Positions 45,008 through 54,579 of a stretch of DNA of 64,000 bases are shown here, one piece after another; the first letter of the stretch is position 1; every line of letters begins with the position of its first letter. The notes under the pieces were generated by a model. The model was given only the letters and a program-made list of their open reading frames with translations, made no database searches and had not been told where the DNA came from. This DNA comes from Rheinheimera sp. UJ63 (GTDB lineage Bacteria > Pseudomonadota > Gammaproteobacteria > Enterobacterales > Alteromonadaceae), in contig NZ_JAKGTQ010000001.1 of assembly GCF_021568285.1 (NCBI RefSeq), positions 1 through 64,000 on the forward strand, in the 5' to 3' direction. Both the position numbers and the translations under genes were made by a program.

Positions 45008-45883
45008 TTAAGGCGCAAATAACAGGGGAGAGGTTTCAAAATCTTGCTGTTGCGATACGTCACTATTGTCTGTCAAGTTGCCTGATAGCATTAAATCCTG
45101 CTCGATAATGCTTAATAGTTTTATATAGCCAGGGCTTAAACTTTCTTTTAGTTGTCTACCGTCAATATAAAATGGTGCTCTTGGCCCGTGAAAATCGATT
45201 AATTTTCCAATCTGCTGAAAAGAGATACCCACAAAACTTAAACTTCTGGCTAAACGTGGCTCCATCATAACAAAACCATGATAACGGTTAGCTTGAATAG
45301 CCATAGACGTTGCCGCCATATACAGACATATCGCTATGTAAGGAAAACAACGTAATTCACTTTCAGAAAATACCGATTCATTAATAGCACCTGTTGCAGC
45401 GCCTTTAAATTTATCAATGGTACGTTTTCTAAAGTTGGCAGGGACAGCCAGACGTGATATTTCGCAAATTGACTCTCTTGGAAAGTTCTTTGGTATTAAG
45501 TCGCTATTTTCAAAAGCGTGACTGCAATACTTCTCAATTGGCAAAAGATCGTCTTTATCTGAACATTTAATGACCCTGACTGTACCGGCAAGTTGCTCTG
45601 AACTAAGGTGGCGAATTAAACAGTGCACCGACCTTTCATCGAATTCATCGACTTCTTCGTAACTATCTTTAATATCTTCAAAACCCAATTCTTCACAATA
45701 TACCTGATGTCGTAAACGATAAACGCCTCGCTTTAACTCTTCTGTTACAGCAATTTGAGGGCGAAGATACTGTGAAAAATGTTCAGCAATTAACTTAGCG
45801 TCATTACTGGCGATTTTAGACATCGCTTTCTTTACAACGCCGCCGATTATTGGATTGTCTGCTAAATCTCTAAGCCCTTTCAT
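45008..45883 (-). CDS. PEP-CTERM/exosortase system-associated acyltransferase (autoinducer-synthase-like GNAT)
   Basis: A 291-aa protein with the GNAT fold of N-acyl-homoserine lactone synthases: VYRLRHQVYCEELGFED near 55, VDEFDERSVHCLIRH, AGTVRVIK and CEISRLAVPANFRKR near 165. These match the exosortase-associated acyltransferase family. The substrate is unknown; acyl transfer to an amino acid or amine is plausible from the fold. A GTG start at 45910 is possible, but ATG 45883 with GAGGA five bases upstream is better. It is co-directional with the ThiF-like gene (32-base gap). Confidence 0.85.
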   Translation of the reverse strand: MKGLRDLADNPIIGGVVKKAMSKIASNDAKLIAEHFSQYLRPQIAVTEELKRGVYRLRHQVYCEELGFEDIKDSYEEVDEFDERSVHCLIRHLSSEQLAGTVRVIKCSDKDDLLPIEKYCSHAFENSDLIPKNFPRESICEISRLAVPANFRKRTIDKFKGAATGAINESVFSESELRCFPYIAICLYMAATSMAIQANRYHGFVMMEPRLARSLSFVGISFQQIGKLIDFHGPRAPFYIDGRQLKESLSPGYIKLLSIIEQDLMLSGNLTDNSDVSQQQDFETSPLLFAP

Positions 45884-46076
45884 ACATTCCTCTGTAGCTA
45901 TTTTACTCACAGTCGAGCTTTAGTTAAGCTGAAGGCAACTCAACTAGTTTAACTTTTTCATTAAAACAGTTTTAAAGCTAATACCTAATCTTAAATAGCT
46001 TTTTTACGCGCATTTTTAAAACCTATGGTTTAAGATTAATACAATTCAAAGGAATAAGCTAAGGTAGGCAAATGAT

Positions 46077-46835
46077 ATGCGAGCTTTTTTTTCATTTTTA
46101 CTAATATTAATTAGTGTTTCTCCATTAACAGCACATCAAAATGACCTGCAAGCGACATTAAGTAAAATTAAACCCTCAATTGTTGCTATTGGCATTTACA
46201 ACCCCACTGCTGCGCCACGGACGAAACTCATAGGCACTGGCTTTGTCATACAACCGGGTAATCAAGTCGTTACGAATTATCATGTAATTGCTGGTCTATT
46301 GGATAGCCAAAAACAGGAGCACTATGTAGTGTTATCCGGTCAAGGAACAGAGGTTAAGCAGCATAAAGTACTCACTCAGAAAAAGTCGATAGCACATGAT
46401 CTTGCTATCTTAACCATTGCAGATAGCCTGCCCTCATTAACGCTTGTGAAACAAAACACGTTGATTGCTGATGGCACTGACATTGCGTTTACGGGTTTTC
46501 CGATCACCCAAGTATTAGGATTATACCCCGCAACCCATCGCGGTATTGTTGCTGCGCATACGCCTATTGCCATCCCCGCCGATAACTCTGCGCAATTACA
46601 TGCCGCGGCCATCCGGCGTTTAAACGAGCCGTTTCTGGTTTATCAGCTAGATGCAATGGCATATCCAGGCAATAGTGGCAGCCCATTATTTTTGCCGGAA
46701 AGCGGCGAAGTGATTGGTATTATTAACTCAGTGCATATTAAAAGTACTCGCGAAGCGGTGTTAAGTGATCCCAGTGCGATCTCTTATGCTATCCCGGTGC
46801 GTTACTTGAAGCTGTTACAGGTGGAAACCCCTTAA
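46077..46835 (+). CDS. Secreted trypsin-like serine protease
   Basis: A 252-aa protein with signal peptide (cut near LTAHQ) and a chymotrypsin/DegP-like fold. The catalytic triad is His69 (VTNYHVIAG), Asp108 (AHDLAIL) and Ser200 (YPGNSGSPLF). There is no PDZ domain. Its stop codon directly abuts the prsK start codon, so the two are co-transcribed and probably translationally coupled. It may therefore process a signal or envelope component sensed by PrsK (inference). Confidence 0.88.
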   Translation: MRAFFSFLLILISVSPLTAHQNDLQATLSKIKPSIVAIGIYNPTAAPRTKLIGTGFVIQPGNQVVTNYHVIAGLLDSQKQEHYVVLSGQGTEVKQHKVLTQKKSIAHDLAILTIADSLPSLTLVKQNTLIADGTDIAFTGFPITQVLGLYPATHRGIVAAHTPIAIPADNSAQLHAAAIRRLNEPFLVYQLDAMAYPGNSGSPLFLPESGEVIGIINSVHIKSTREAVLSDPSAISYAIPVRYLKLLQVETP

Positions 46836-48905
46836 ATGGCTTTTTGGGAAAGCTTCTCACCGGAACGTATTGGTTTTGCGATAGCCGCCCTCGCCTATTT
46901 GGCCTTATCATTACTGGTTTTAACCACGCGCAGCCGTAATGTGCCGAAAAGTTTGTTATTGGCGTTTATTTTAAGTAGTTTTGTCTGGGCGCTGTTTTAT
47001 GCCATCCAAGATACTTTACCTTACAACAGCGCGGTATCTCATACCCTAGAAGTGTTGCGGCAATTGTTGTTATTGCTGTTTTTACTCGCTGCACTGCGCC
47101 CGCATAAAACTATTAAAGATTTTATTTTTAAAAATTACAGCTTACTCATTATTGGCGTTTTGTTCGGCTGGCTCGCCGCATGTTTATGGCTGCAATTGTC
47201 TGCCAGTTTGCTTTACACCGGCTATCTTGGCTTATGTGTTCTGGCCTTAGCCTTACTGGAAGCTCTTTACCGGCGCTCTGGTAGCTCTGAGCGCTGGCAA
47301 TTCAAACCATTATTAATTGCCCTTGCCACAGGCATTGTTTTTGACTTTGTCTTGTTAGCTGAGTCGGCGCTATTCGCTCGCATTGATACCCAGCTTTGGC
47401 AAGCGCGGGGCTTTGTGTTTGCCTTGCTAGTGCCGGTACTCACCATCTCTATTCGGCGCATTGAAGCTTGGGGCATCAATGTGTATATCTCACGTGATAT
47501 TGTGCTGCAAAGTAGCTTGGTGCTAGCGGCGGGTTTGTACCTGTGTTTGCTGGCCATCACTGGTTTTTATTTACGTTACTTTGGTGGTTCATGGTCTGAG
47601 CTACTGCAAACCAGTTTTATTGTGCTGGGTTTTGCGCTGTTGTTGTTATTGGTGTTATCGGGCACCTTGCGCCGGCGCATTAAAGTGTTTATTGAGAAAC
47701 ATTTTTTTGCCAACCGCTTTGATTACCGTGAGCAGTGGTTAACGCTGACCAGTGGTTTAAAACAAATTGATATTAGCCACCATGATCGCCATCAGAAATT
47801 ACTGCGCGTTTGGCTAGCAAGCATTAATTATACGCAAGGCGCCATAGTGCAGTATCGCGCACAAGGCGAATTAAAAACCTTGGCGTTGCAACAGCGTAAT
47901 GCGCTTACCGACGCAGAGCAAACGCTTCTACAACGCTATTTTACGCTGTATGCCAATCAGAATTGGCAAGTCGATTTGCGAGAGCCACAAGGCAAACTGA
48001 CTGAGGGTTTAGCGCCTGAGAGTTTACAGCTGCAACTGATATTGCCGATCCGCACCAAAGATGGTCTGTGGGGGGTGTGTATTATGCAAACTGACAGCGA
48101 CACTAAGCTACGTCTTAACTGGGAATTACGTGATTATTTGTCATTGGTGTCAGAACAAGTTACTGCCTTACTGTTATTGATGCAGCACAGTGACAAACTC
48201 AGTGAAAATGCGCAGTTTATTGCTTTTAGTCGGATGTCGGCTTTTGTTGTACATGACTTAAAGAACGTTAAAGCGCAATTAGACTTGCTGCTACGAAATG
48301 CCCAAAAACATAAGCATAACCCCGAGTTTATCGATGATAGCTTTATTACGTTGGAAGCCATGCAGCAGCGCTTAGATCATATGCTGTTACAGCTCACCAA
48401 TAAGCACAGTAAAGAGCAACCTCAGCGCAGTTTTTCTGTGGGGAAAGTATTAACCCAAGTGATTAACGAACGCTGTTCGGGCAAGTTACCCGTACCGCAA
48501 GTAGACATTATCAACGACAGCGAGCTAAAATTAGACCAAGACCGTTTTGCTAATGTGATGTTTCACCTACTCGACAACGCCCAGCATGCCACACCGTCAA
48601 ATGGCATGATCAAGCTGGTACTCAACCGTCAAGCTAACCATCTACACATCACCCTTGAAGATAGCGGTAGCGGCATGAGTGCCGACTTTATTGAGAAGCG
48701 TTTATTCAAACCCTTTGATACCACCAAAGGCAATGCGGGAATGGGGATTGGCGTTTATGATGCACAGGTATTTATTGAACAAGCCGGCGGCACAATTCAG
48801 GTGACAAGCACCCTCGGCAAAGGAACTACCTTTAGCATTCAACTTCCGTTACACTCGGAGCCATTATTAGAACCAACACGCGCATTGTTGGCACAAGGAC
48901 TGTAA
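46836..48905 (+). CDS. prsK: PEP-CTERM system sensor histidine kinase PrsK
   Basis: A 689-aa membrane kinase with about eight N-terminal membrane helices (roughly 10-285), a GAF-like region (about 315-455), the phospho-acceptor His473 in FVVHDLKN, and a HATPase domain with HLLDNAQHA (N box), EDSGSGMS (G1), FDTTKGNAGMGIGV (F/G2) and GKGTTFSIQLP. The eight-helix input module and the VVHDLKN box are typical of PrsK from XrtA loci. Its partner PrsR is encoded 10 bases downstream. Confidence 0.95.
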   Translation: MAFWESFSPERIGFAIAALAYLALSLLVLTTRSRNVPKSLLLAFILSSFVWALFYAIQDTLPYNSAVSHTLEVLRQLLLLLFLLAALRPHKTIKDFIFKNYSLLIIGVLFGWLAACLWLQLSASLLYTGYLGLCVLALALLEALYRRSGSSERWQFKPLLIALATGIVFDFVLLAESALFARIDTQLWQARGFVFALLVPVLTISIRRIEAWGINVYISRDIVLQSSLVLAAGLYLCLLAITGFYLRYFGGSWSELLQTSFIVLGFALLLLLVLSGTLRRRIKVFIEKHFFANRFDYREQWLTLTSGLKQIDISHHDRHQKLLRVWLASINYTQGAIVQYRAQGELKTLALQQRNALTDAEQTLLQRYFTLYANQNWQVDLREPQGKLTEGLAPESLQLQLILPIRTKDGLWGVCIMQTDSDTKLRLNWELRDYLSLVSEQVTALLLLMQHSDKLSENAQFIAFSRMSAFVVHDLKNVKAQLDLLLRNAQKHKHNPEFIDDSFITLEAMQQRLDHMLLQLTNKHSKEQPQRSFSVGKVLTQVINERCSGKLPVPQVDIINDSELKLDQDRFANVMFHLLDNAQHATPSNGMIKLVLNRQANHLHITLEDSGSGMSADFIEKRLFKPFDTTKGNAGMGIGVYDAQVFIEQAGGTIQVTSTLGKGTTFSIQLPLHSEPLLEPTRALLAQGL

Positions 48906-48915
48906 AGGGATTGGC

Positions 48916-50280
48916 ATGGCATTAAATACGGTATTAGTTATTGAAGATGATCTTGGCATCCAAAAACAATTAAAGTGGAGCCTAAGTGATTACGAATTAG
49001 TGTTTGCGTCGGATAGGCCACAAGCGATGACGCAACTACGTCGCTATGAACCGGCAGTAGTTACGCTTGACTTAGGCTTACCGCCCGATCCCGCCAATGC
49101 CACGGAAGGATTAGCTTGTTTAACTGAAATACTGACCGCGCTACCCGATACTAAGGTGATCGTGTTGACCGGTAGTACCGATAATAACCATGCACTGCAA
49201 GCTATTGCATTGGGTGCCTACGATTATTACCAAAAGCCAATTGATGCCGATGTGCTGAACATCATTTTACAACGCGCCTTCAAACTGACTGAGCTGGAAA
49301 ACGAAAATAAAGCCCTAAAAGCCAGTAGCCAACAGCAAGCCGATATTCTGGGTAACAGTGAGGCCATGCAAAAAGCTTGTCGTACAGTCGAAAAAATTGC
49401 CCCCACCGAAATTACTACTTTACTGCAAGGCGAAAGCGGCACCGGTAAAGAAGTATTTGCTCGCGCCATTCATAAACAAAGCCCTCGCGTTGATAAACCT
49501 TTTATTGCCATTAACTGCGCTTCTATTCCTGAAAATTTGCTTGAGAGCGAGTTGTTTGGTTATGAAAAAGGCGCATTTACCGGCGCAGTAAAAACCACGG
49601 TTGGTAAAATAGAATGTGCCAACGGCGGTACCTTATTGCTCGACGAGATTGGTGATATGCCTTTGAGCTTGCAAGCAAAAATGCTGCGTTTTTTGCAAGA
49701 GCGGGTAATTGAACGTGTTGGTGGCCGCAGTGAAATTGAAGTGGATGTACGGGTTATTTGCGCTACGCACCGTGACTTACAAGAAATGGTAGCCAACCAA
49801 ACCTTCCGGGAAGATTTGTATTATCGCGTTAGTGAAATTGTGTTGCGTATTCCCCCGCTACGCCAGCGCGGCCATGACATTATGATCATTGCGAACGCCT
49901 TGTTAGCGCGTTTTAATGAAGAATACAACTCGCAGGTGCAAGGCTTTACCGATTGCGCCACGAAAGCCATGCTCGCGCACAGTTGGCCTGGTAATATTCG
50001 TGAATTACAGAACAAAGTGAAGTCTGCGGTGATCATGGCAGATTCTAAACTGATTAATGCCGATGATTTAGGCTTAGTAGCCCCAGGAAACCACGGTAAT
50101 ATGCAAACGCTTCGACAAATTCGCGAGCAAGCAGAATCAGATGGCATCCGCCAAGCCTACTTATTAGCCGATAGCAATTTAACTAAAACAGCAGATATCT
50201 TAGGCATTACTCGGCCAACGCTGTATTCATTAATTGAAAAGTATAAATTGTATGACTTACGCAACAGCGAGCCTGAGTAA
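48916..50280 (+). CDS. prsR: PEP-CTERM-box response regulator PrsR (sigma-54 activator)
   Basis: A 454-aa NtrC-type regulator. The receiver domain carries Asp52 (VTLDLGLPP) and Lys107. The AAA+ domain has Walker A GESGTGKE (172-179), the sigma-54-contacting GAFTGA (219-224) and Walker B TLLLDE (239-244). A Fis-type helix-turn-helix at the end reads NLTKTADILGITRPTLYSLI. It is expected to activate the sigma-54 promoter of the PEP-CTERM gene at 42968. Confidence 0.95.
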   Translation: MALNTVLVIEDDLGIQKQLKWSLSDYELVFASDRPQAMTQLRRYEPAVVTLDLGLPPDPANATEGLACLTEILTALPDTKVIVLTGSTDNNHALQAIALGAYDYYQKPIDADVLNIILQRAFKLTELENENKALKASSQQQADILGNSEAMQKACRTVEKIAPTEITTLLQGESGTGKEVFARAIHKQSPRVDKPFIAINCASIPENLLESELFGYEKGAFTGAVKTTVGKIECANGGTLLLDEIGDMPLSLQAKMLRFLQERVIERVGGRSEIEVDVRVICATHRDLQEMVANQTFREDLYYRVSEIVLRIPPLRQRGHDIMIIANALLARFNEEYNSQVQGFTDCATKAMLAHSWPGNIRELQNKVKSAVIMADSKLINADDLGLVAPGNHGNMQTLRQIREQAESDGIRQAYLLADSNLTKTADILGITRPTLYSLIEKYKLYDLRNSEPE

Positions 50281-50615
50281 CAGTCATCGATCGTATTATC
50301 AAAAACCGCATGCAAAGTGCGCAGCTTTAGTTTGCTAAATTATAACGACCTTAGCTAAAGCTATGACTTTACTGCAATGACAATGCAATATTTGCACAGC
50401 GTCTCCCTTTAATCAGCCCTAAGCTCATTACTGCACATTATCTGTGAAATTTCCTATTACCACAGTGTTGCTGTTGATATTTATCTTAGACTTGCTTAGA
50501 GGCAGCCATAACTTCTACCGTGCATAACCTCTAAAATTTGTTTTAAAAATAAACCGGTTATCGTTACTGATTAGCATGAAAGCCACATTGGGCTTTCATG
50601 CTAAAACGTGGCGTA
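50281..50615. other. Intergenic gap between prsR and the EF-hand gene
   Basis: 335 bases between convergent genes. Apart from the inverted repeat at 50571-50604 I see no gene, tRNA or strong regulatory site. Confidence 0.5.
50571..50604. terminator. 14-bp inverted repeat, probable terminator
   Basis: TTAGCATGAAAGCC (50571-50584) and GGCTTTCATGCTAA (50591-50604) are exact reverse complements around a 6-base loop. The repeat lies 12 bases after the stop codon of the minus-strand EF-hand gene. T tracts are short, so termination strength is uncertain. Confidence 0.65.
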
Positions 50616-52727
50616 CTAGCTAAAGAAGTGCCACCAACCTAACCAAGCTGCTCCGGCTAAGCACAGCAACAGTATCGGTAAACGCCATGGGCTGCGTTTT
50701 TCTGCATAGGGATCATTCAAGCTGCGTTTCGCGCCAGCGGGGAGTTTCGCGACACCCGTTAAGGCTGCACCAAAGGGTACATTGATTTTCGCGCGAGTGT
50801 TCACCGCCCAGCCGTTAGCATCGAGTAGTGGCCCCACATTACGCCGACGCAATGTTAGATAGGCCAAAATCATCGATGGTGTTGAAATCAGCAACATCAC
50901 AGCCGCCAGCACTATCGGCACTTGCCACCATACTAACGAGAACAAACCGGCAACCACCGCAGCTAAAGCGGTACCTAAAGCGCCTAAGGCTAAACCGATA
51001 GCGGCAAAGATACCGGCAAACTTCGCAATATCAAAGCTACTGGCCACCGCAGTAGGTGAAGCAGCGCCGCTATTGGTTTTGCTTTCGATATCTTTATCCC
51101 GCGAGGCGGCAAACTTTTGCACTTGCGATTCAATAAAGGCCGCCATACGACGATACGGTGACCAAAACGCTTGCGGAATACTGACCGGTTGCGCCACCAC
51201 CTTGGTGACACTGGCACGCCAATCTCGGCCTTGGCGATCATAGAAAATACCGTTACGACCTGGCACCATGAGTTCATCAACGTCACCGTTAGTCAGTGCC
51301 GCAACAATATTGATGGGTTTTTCACCTTGGCGCACACAGGTGCAGTACACCAAATAACAGCCGCTAAAAGGTGCCATAGAGGCGTGTCGCGCTGGATCGG
51401 CTACCCGCATCACTAATTCACAGCTACGTTGATCCAAGTAAAGCGTACCCGCTTGGAAGATCGCTTTTGAATCGCCGTGATAAAAATCGCTAAAAGTCAC
51501 GAAGTTGCGCAGTAAGGTCACGAGGTTTTGTTGATAACGCGTTAGCTTTTCCAGCGCTAATAAGTTATCGGCAAAGGTACTCGCGGCTAAATCATCGGCG
51601 ATGAGTTGTTCTAATTGCGCTTTAAAATCACTGGCTAGCAGTTCATTAATGCGATCTAAACCTAAGTCATGCACCGCAGTAGCCGGGCGCGCGGCTTGCC
51701 AATTACGCCAAGCCGCCAGTTGAGCGGATACCTTGCGCCAATCGGCGTGGTTTAATTCAGCGTAATCGTCACCTAACAAAGGCTGTAATACGCTGCTGGT
51801 TAGCGCAGCAATTTGTGTTTGCCATGCTGGGTTAATGCCATCTACTAATGGTAAAGCCCGATCCGCAGCAATTTCAGATAAGGGTAATGAGGCAATATCA
51901 CTGTCTTGCTCGGCAATAACCCGATTGGCTAGGCCGTCGTACATAGACGTTAACGGGTTTAAATTATCACTGGCACGGCCATCAAAGGCGGCAAGTTGGC
52001 AACGCACAAAGTAGTCGTCAATTTTCGCTTGCACTTGCTCAAATACCGCTACGGCCGCCGCGGTGTTTTCTGCTAGCGGGCACAGTAAACCTTGTTCATT
52101 AGTATAGGCCGCATGCCAGTCTTGCACGGCTTGTAGCTGTGCCCAAAAGCTGGTGACGGTATCCTGTGTGACGCCCATGCCACCACTGCGATCGGCCACG
52201 CCACCTTGTGTACTGATGATCTCAGCAATACATTGCTGTAGTGCTGCATCAGGCGTTAACTCTGGCATGATCACGCCATCACCATTGCAGTGATTAGGTG
52301 AAAACAATTGGCTGGTGTTGGTTAAGTCCGTAACTTGAATCGGCTGTTCGGCCGGGATCTGCAAATAGGCCATGACTTTTTCGGCAGCATGATAAATGCC
52401 CTCGCCTTCAGCATCCGCTTTAGAAATACTGGCGAGCGGTAATCCTGGCTGAGCAAACATTAAGCTGGCATCGGTTAACCGCTGACAACTCCAGCTTACT
52501 GCGCTAAGAATTTCAGGCACGCGGATCTGGCCATCGCCATCATTGTCCATCAGTGCCAAGGTGCGTTCATCAAACTCTAAGCCCGTAGTCGGGCAATTCA
52601 GTACGGTCCAAAGTTTTGGATTAAGTTCGCCTAAGTGGAGTAAATCGGCGGCGGTTTCAATGGAGACTTGGTCAAAGCCGCCTGAGCGGAAAAAACGCCA
52701 TTGATGTGAAGTGGTGTTGTTAGTCAA
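50616..52727 (-). CDS. EF-hand domain-containing membrane protein of unknown function
   Basis: A protein of about 703 aa. Near its N-terminus is a perfect calcium-binding EF-hand loop, DNDGDGQIRVPE, and at about residue 150 a partial one (NGDGVIMPEL). The long middle is soluble and helical. The end has two or three membrane helices (GIFAAIGLALGALGTALAAV, WWQVPIVLAAVMLLIS) and a final one (LPILLLCLAGAAWLGWWHFF). I do not recognise a named family. ATG at 52757 lacks a ribosome site, whereas the TTG at 52727 follows AAGGAAAGG, so the TTG start is preferred; the ATG start would give 713 aa. Confidence 0.75.
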   Translation of the reverse strand: MTNNTTSHQWRFFRSGGFDQVSIETAADLLHLGELNPKLWTVLNCPTTGLEFDERTLALMDNDGDGQIRVPEILSAVSWSCQRLTDASLMFAQPGLPLASISKADAEGEGIYHAAEKVMAYLQIPAEQPIQVTDLTNTSQLFSPNHCNGDGVIMPELTPDAALQQCIAEIISTQGGVADRSGGMGVTQDTVTSFWAQLQAVQDWHAAYTNEQGLLCPLAENTAAAVAVFEQVQAKIDDYFVRCQLAAFDGRASDNLNPLTSMYDGLANRVIAEQDSDIASLPLSEIAADRALPLVDGINPAWQTQIAALTSSVLQPLLGDDYAELNHADWRKVSAQLAAWRNWQAARPATAVHDLGLDRINELLASDFKAQLEQLIADDLAASTFADNLLALEKLTRYQQNLVTLLRNFVTFSDFYHGDSKAIFQAGTLYLDQRSCELVMRVADPARHASMAPFSGCYLVYCTCVRQGEKPINIVAALTNGDVDELMVPGRNGIFYDRQGRDWRASVTKVVAQPVSIPQAFWSPYRRMAAFIESQVQKFAASRDKDIESKTNSGAASPTAVASSFDIAKFAGIFAAIGLALGALGTALAAVVAGLFSLVWWQVPIVLAAVMLLISTPSMILAYLTLRRRNVGPLLDANGWAVNTRAKINVPFGAALTGVAKLPAGAKRSLNDPYAEKRSPWRLPILLLCLAGAAWLGWWHFFS

Positions 52728-52934
52728 AATACCTTTCCTTGTATAGATAATATGCATAAAAAAGCATAAGTGACTCTGCTTGTTTTTGCTAATAAAAAAA
52801 CAGCCTTGCTCTAATAAAGTATTTCAGCATTTATATCATAAGCATTTTTGTGCAGTATTTAAGCACATCATCACTTTGCCAAACAGCAAAACTACTATAT
52901 TATGCGCCACCTTTTCTTGCCGAGGCGGCGATTA

Positions 52935-53681
52935 ATGATTTCGTCCAATGTGCTCTACACAGATTTATCGGCTTATTACGATGTGCTTTGTGCCGATATT
53001 AATTATCAACAGCAAAGCCAAGCTATCGCTCGCATCGCCGGGTTATTTGGTAATGGTGGTAAACAGCATGTGGATTTGGCCTGTGGCACCGCGCCGCACA
53101 TTTGGCATTTACTGCAACAGGGTTATCAGTGTACCGGGTTAGATTTGAATCAGCCGATGCTCGATCTGGCTGCCATTCGTTGCCCGGAAGCGCAGTTTAT
53201 GCAACAAGATCTGTGTCACTTTCAGCTGGCCGAGCCAGTCGATTTGATCACTTGTTTACTTTACTCCATTCATTACAGCGCCAGCCTAGCCGGTTTACAA
53301 AGCTGCTTACGTCACGTAAGCCAAGCATTACGCCCTGGCGGTGTGTTTTGTTTTAATGCGGTTGATAAAGATCGCATAAGCAATCAATTATCCGCTTCAC
53401 ATAGCAGTGAGTATCAGCAAAGTCGTTTTACCTTTGCCTCGTCGTGGTATTACTCTGGGCAAGGTGAGCAACAAGCGCTTAATTTACAGATCAGCCGAGA
53501 AACCGCAGGGCACACCGAGCAATGGCAAGACAGCCATACCATGGTGGCCGTGAGTTTTACTGAATTACTGGCGCTGCTTGCACCTTATTTTGAAGTGCAT
53601 GTGTTAGAGCATGATTATCAACGTATCCAACCCTGGGACACGCAAAGCGGTAATGCGCTGTTTGTGTGTGTGAAGCGCTAA
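52935..53681 (+). CDS. Class I SAM-dependent methyltransferase
   Basis: A 248-aa protein with motif I VDLACGTAPHIWHLLQQGY, the acidic motif II LDLNQPMLDLA, and LRPGGVFCFNAVD as motif III. The substrate is unknown. The frame can be extended to 52902, but ATG 52935, beginning MISSNVLYTDLSAYYD, has a GAGG site upstream and aligns with typical starts (Y..LA..YD). It stands alone between the EF-hand gene (divergent) and nagB. Confidence 0.85.
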   Translation: MISSNVLYTDLSAYYDVLCADINYQQQSQAIARIAGLFGNGGKQHVDLACGTAPHIWHLLQQGYQCTGLDLNQPMLDLAAIRCPEAQFMQQDLCHFQLAEPVDLITCLLYSIHYSASLAGLQSCLRHVSQALRPGGVFCFNAVDKDRISNQLSASHSSEYQQSRFTFASSWYYSGQGEQQALNLQISRETAGHTEQWQDSHTMVAVSFTELLALLAPYFEVHVLEHDYQRIQPWDTQSGNALFVCVKR

Positions 53682-53768
53682 AACGGTCGAAACGGTCTTA
53701 CAAACGTCAACAAGCCCTAGTCAAAACCTGCTACATTAATCACCTTAATGTTTTTTAGGAATACCGCC

Positions 53769-54566
53769 ATGCACGTGGTGATTTTAGCGGATGGCGCCGC
53801 CGTAGCTGACTATGGCGCCAAGGTGTTTAAACAGCAGATAACCAAAAAACCTAACTCAGTGTTAGGTTTAGCCACCGGCTCGACACCGTTGGCATTATAT
53901 CAACGCCTCATTGCGGCTTATCAGGCTGCAGAATTATCCTTTGCTCAGGTTAAAACCTTCAACCTAGATGAATACCTCGGTTTAGCGCCCGAACACCCGC
54001 AAAGTTATCGTGCTTTTATGCAGCAACAGTTGTTTGCGCATATCGATATAAACCCTGAACATACGCATGTGCCGCTGGGCGCAGCGGCGGATCCTTGGCA
54101 AGCCTGCATGGATTATGAGCAGCTTATTCTGTCTGCAGGCGGTATTGATTTGCAGTTATTAGGGTTAGGCCGTAATGGTCATATTGGCTTTAATGAACCG
54201 ACGTCCTCATTACAGTCGCGCACTCGAATTAAAACGTTAACCGCACAAACCATTGCCGACAATGCGCGTTTTTTTAAAGCAGGCGAGTATCAACCGCATT
54301 TGTCAATCACGATGGGTATTGGCACGATTTTAGAAGCAAAGAAGATTATGCTACTTGCCACTGGCAGTGCGAAAGCGCCAGCCGTGCAGGCTTTAGTTGA
54401 GGGGCCGCTGAGTGCAGTTTGCCCCGCTTCCGCCTTACAACTCCACCCACAAGCCATTATTGTGGTTGATGAAGCAGCGGCCTCAGCGCTACAGCACCAA
54501 GCATTTTATCGGCATATTGCCAAAGAAACCGCGGCGTTATATCAGCGATTTCAGCGACAGCATTAG
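53769..54566 (+). CDS. nagB: Glucosamine-6-phosphate deaminase
   Basis: A 265-aa NagB with [14 protein letters not shown] (phosphate loop), FNLDEYLGL (catalytic Asp), [15 protein letters not shown] and [21 protein letters not shown]. It converts GlcN-6-P to fructose-6-P plus ammonia in the GlcNAc pathway. The frame opens at 53748, but ATG 53769 with AGGA 10 bases upstream fits the family start. It converges on nagP, from which it is separated by 13 bases. Confidence 0.94.
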   Translation: MHVVILADGAAVADYGAKVFKQQITKKPNSVLGLATGSTPLALYQRLIAAYQAAELSFAQVKTFNLDEYLGLAPEHPQSYRAFMQQQLFAHIDINPEHTHVPLGAAADPWQACMDYEQLILSAGGIDLQLLGLGRNGHIGFNEPTSSLQSRTRIKTLTAQTIADNARFFKAGEYQPHLSITMGIGTILEAKKIMLLATGSAKAPAVQALVEGPLSAVCPASALQLHPQAIIVVDEAAASALQHQAFYRHIAKETAALYQRFQRQH

Positions 54567-54579
54567 TTGCCAGCATCCG

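Noticed and set aside
53709-53768. Upstream start for nagB giving seven extra residues
   Set aside because: The ATG at 53769 has AGGA 10 bases upstream and matches the family's N-terminus; the earlier start has no ribosome site.
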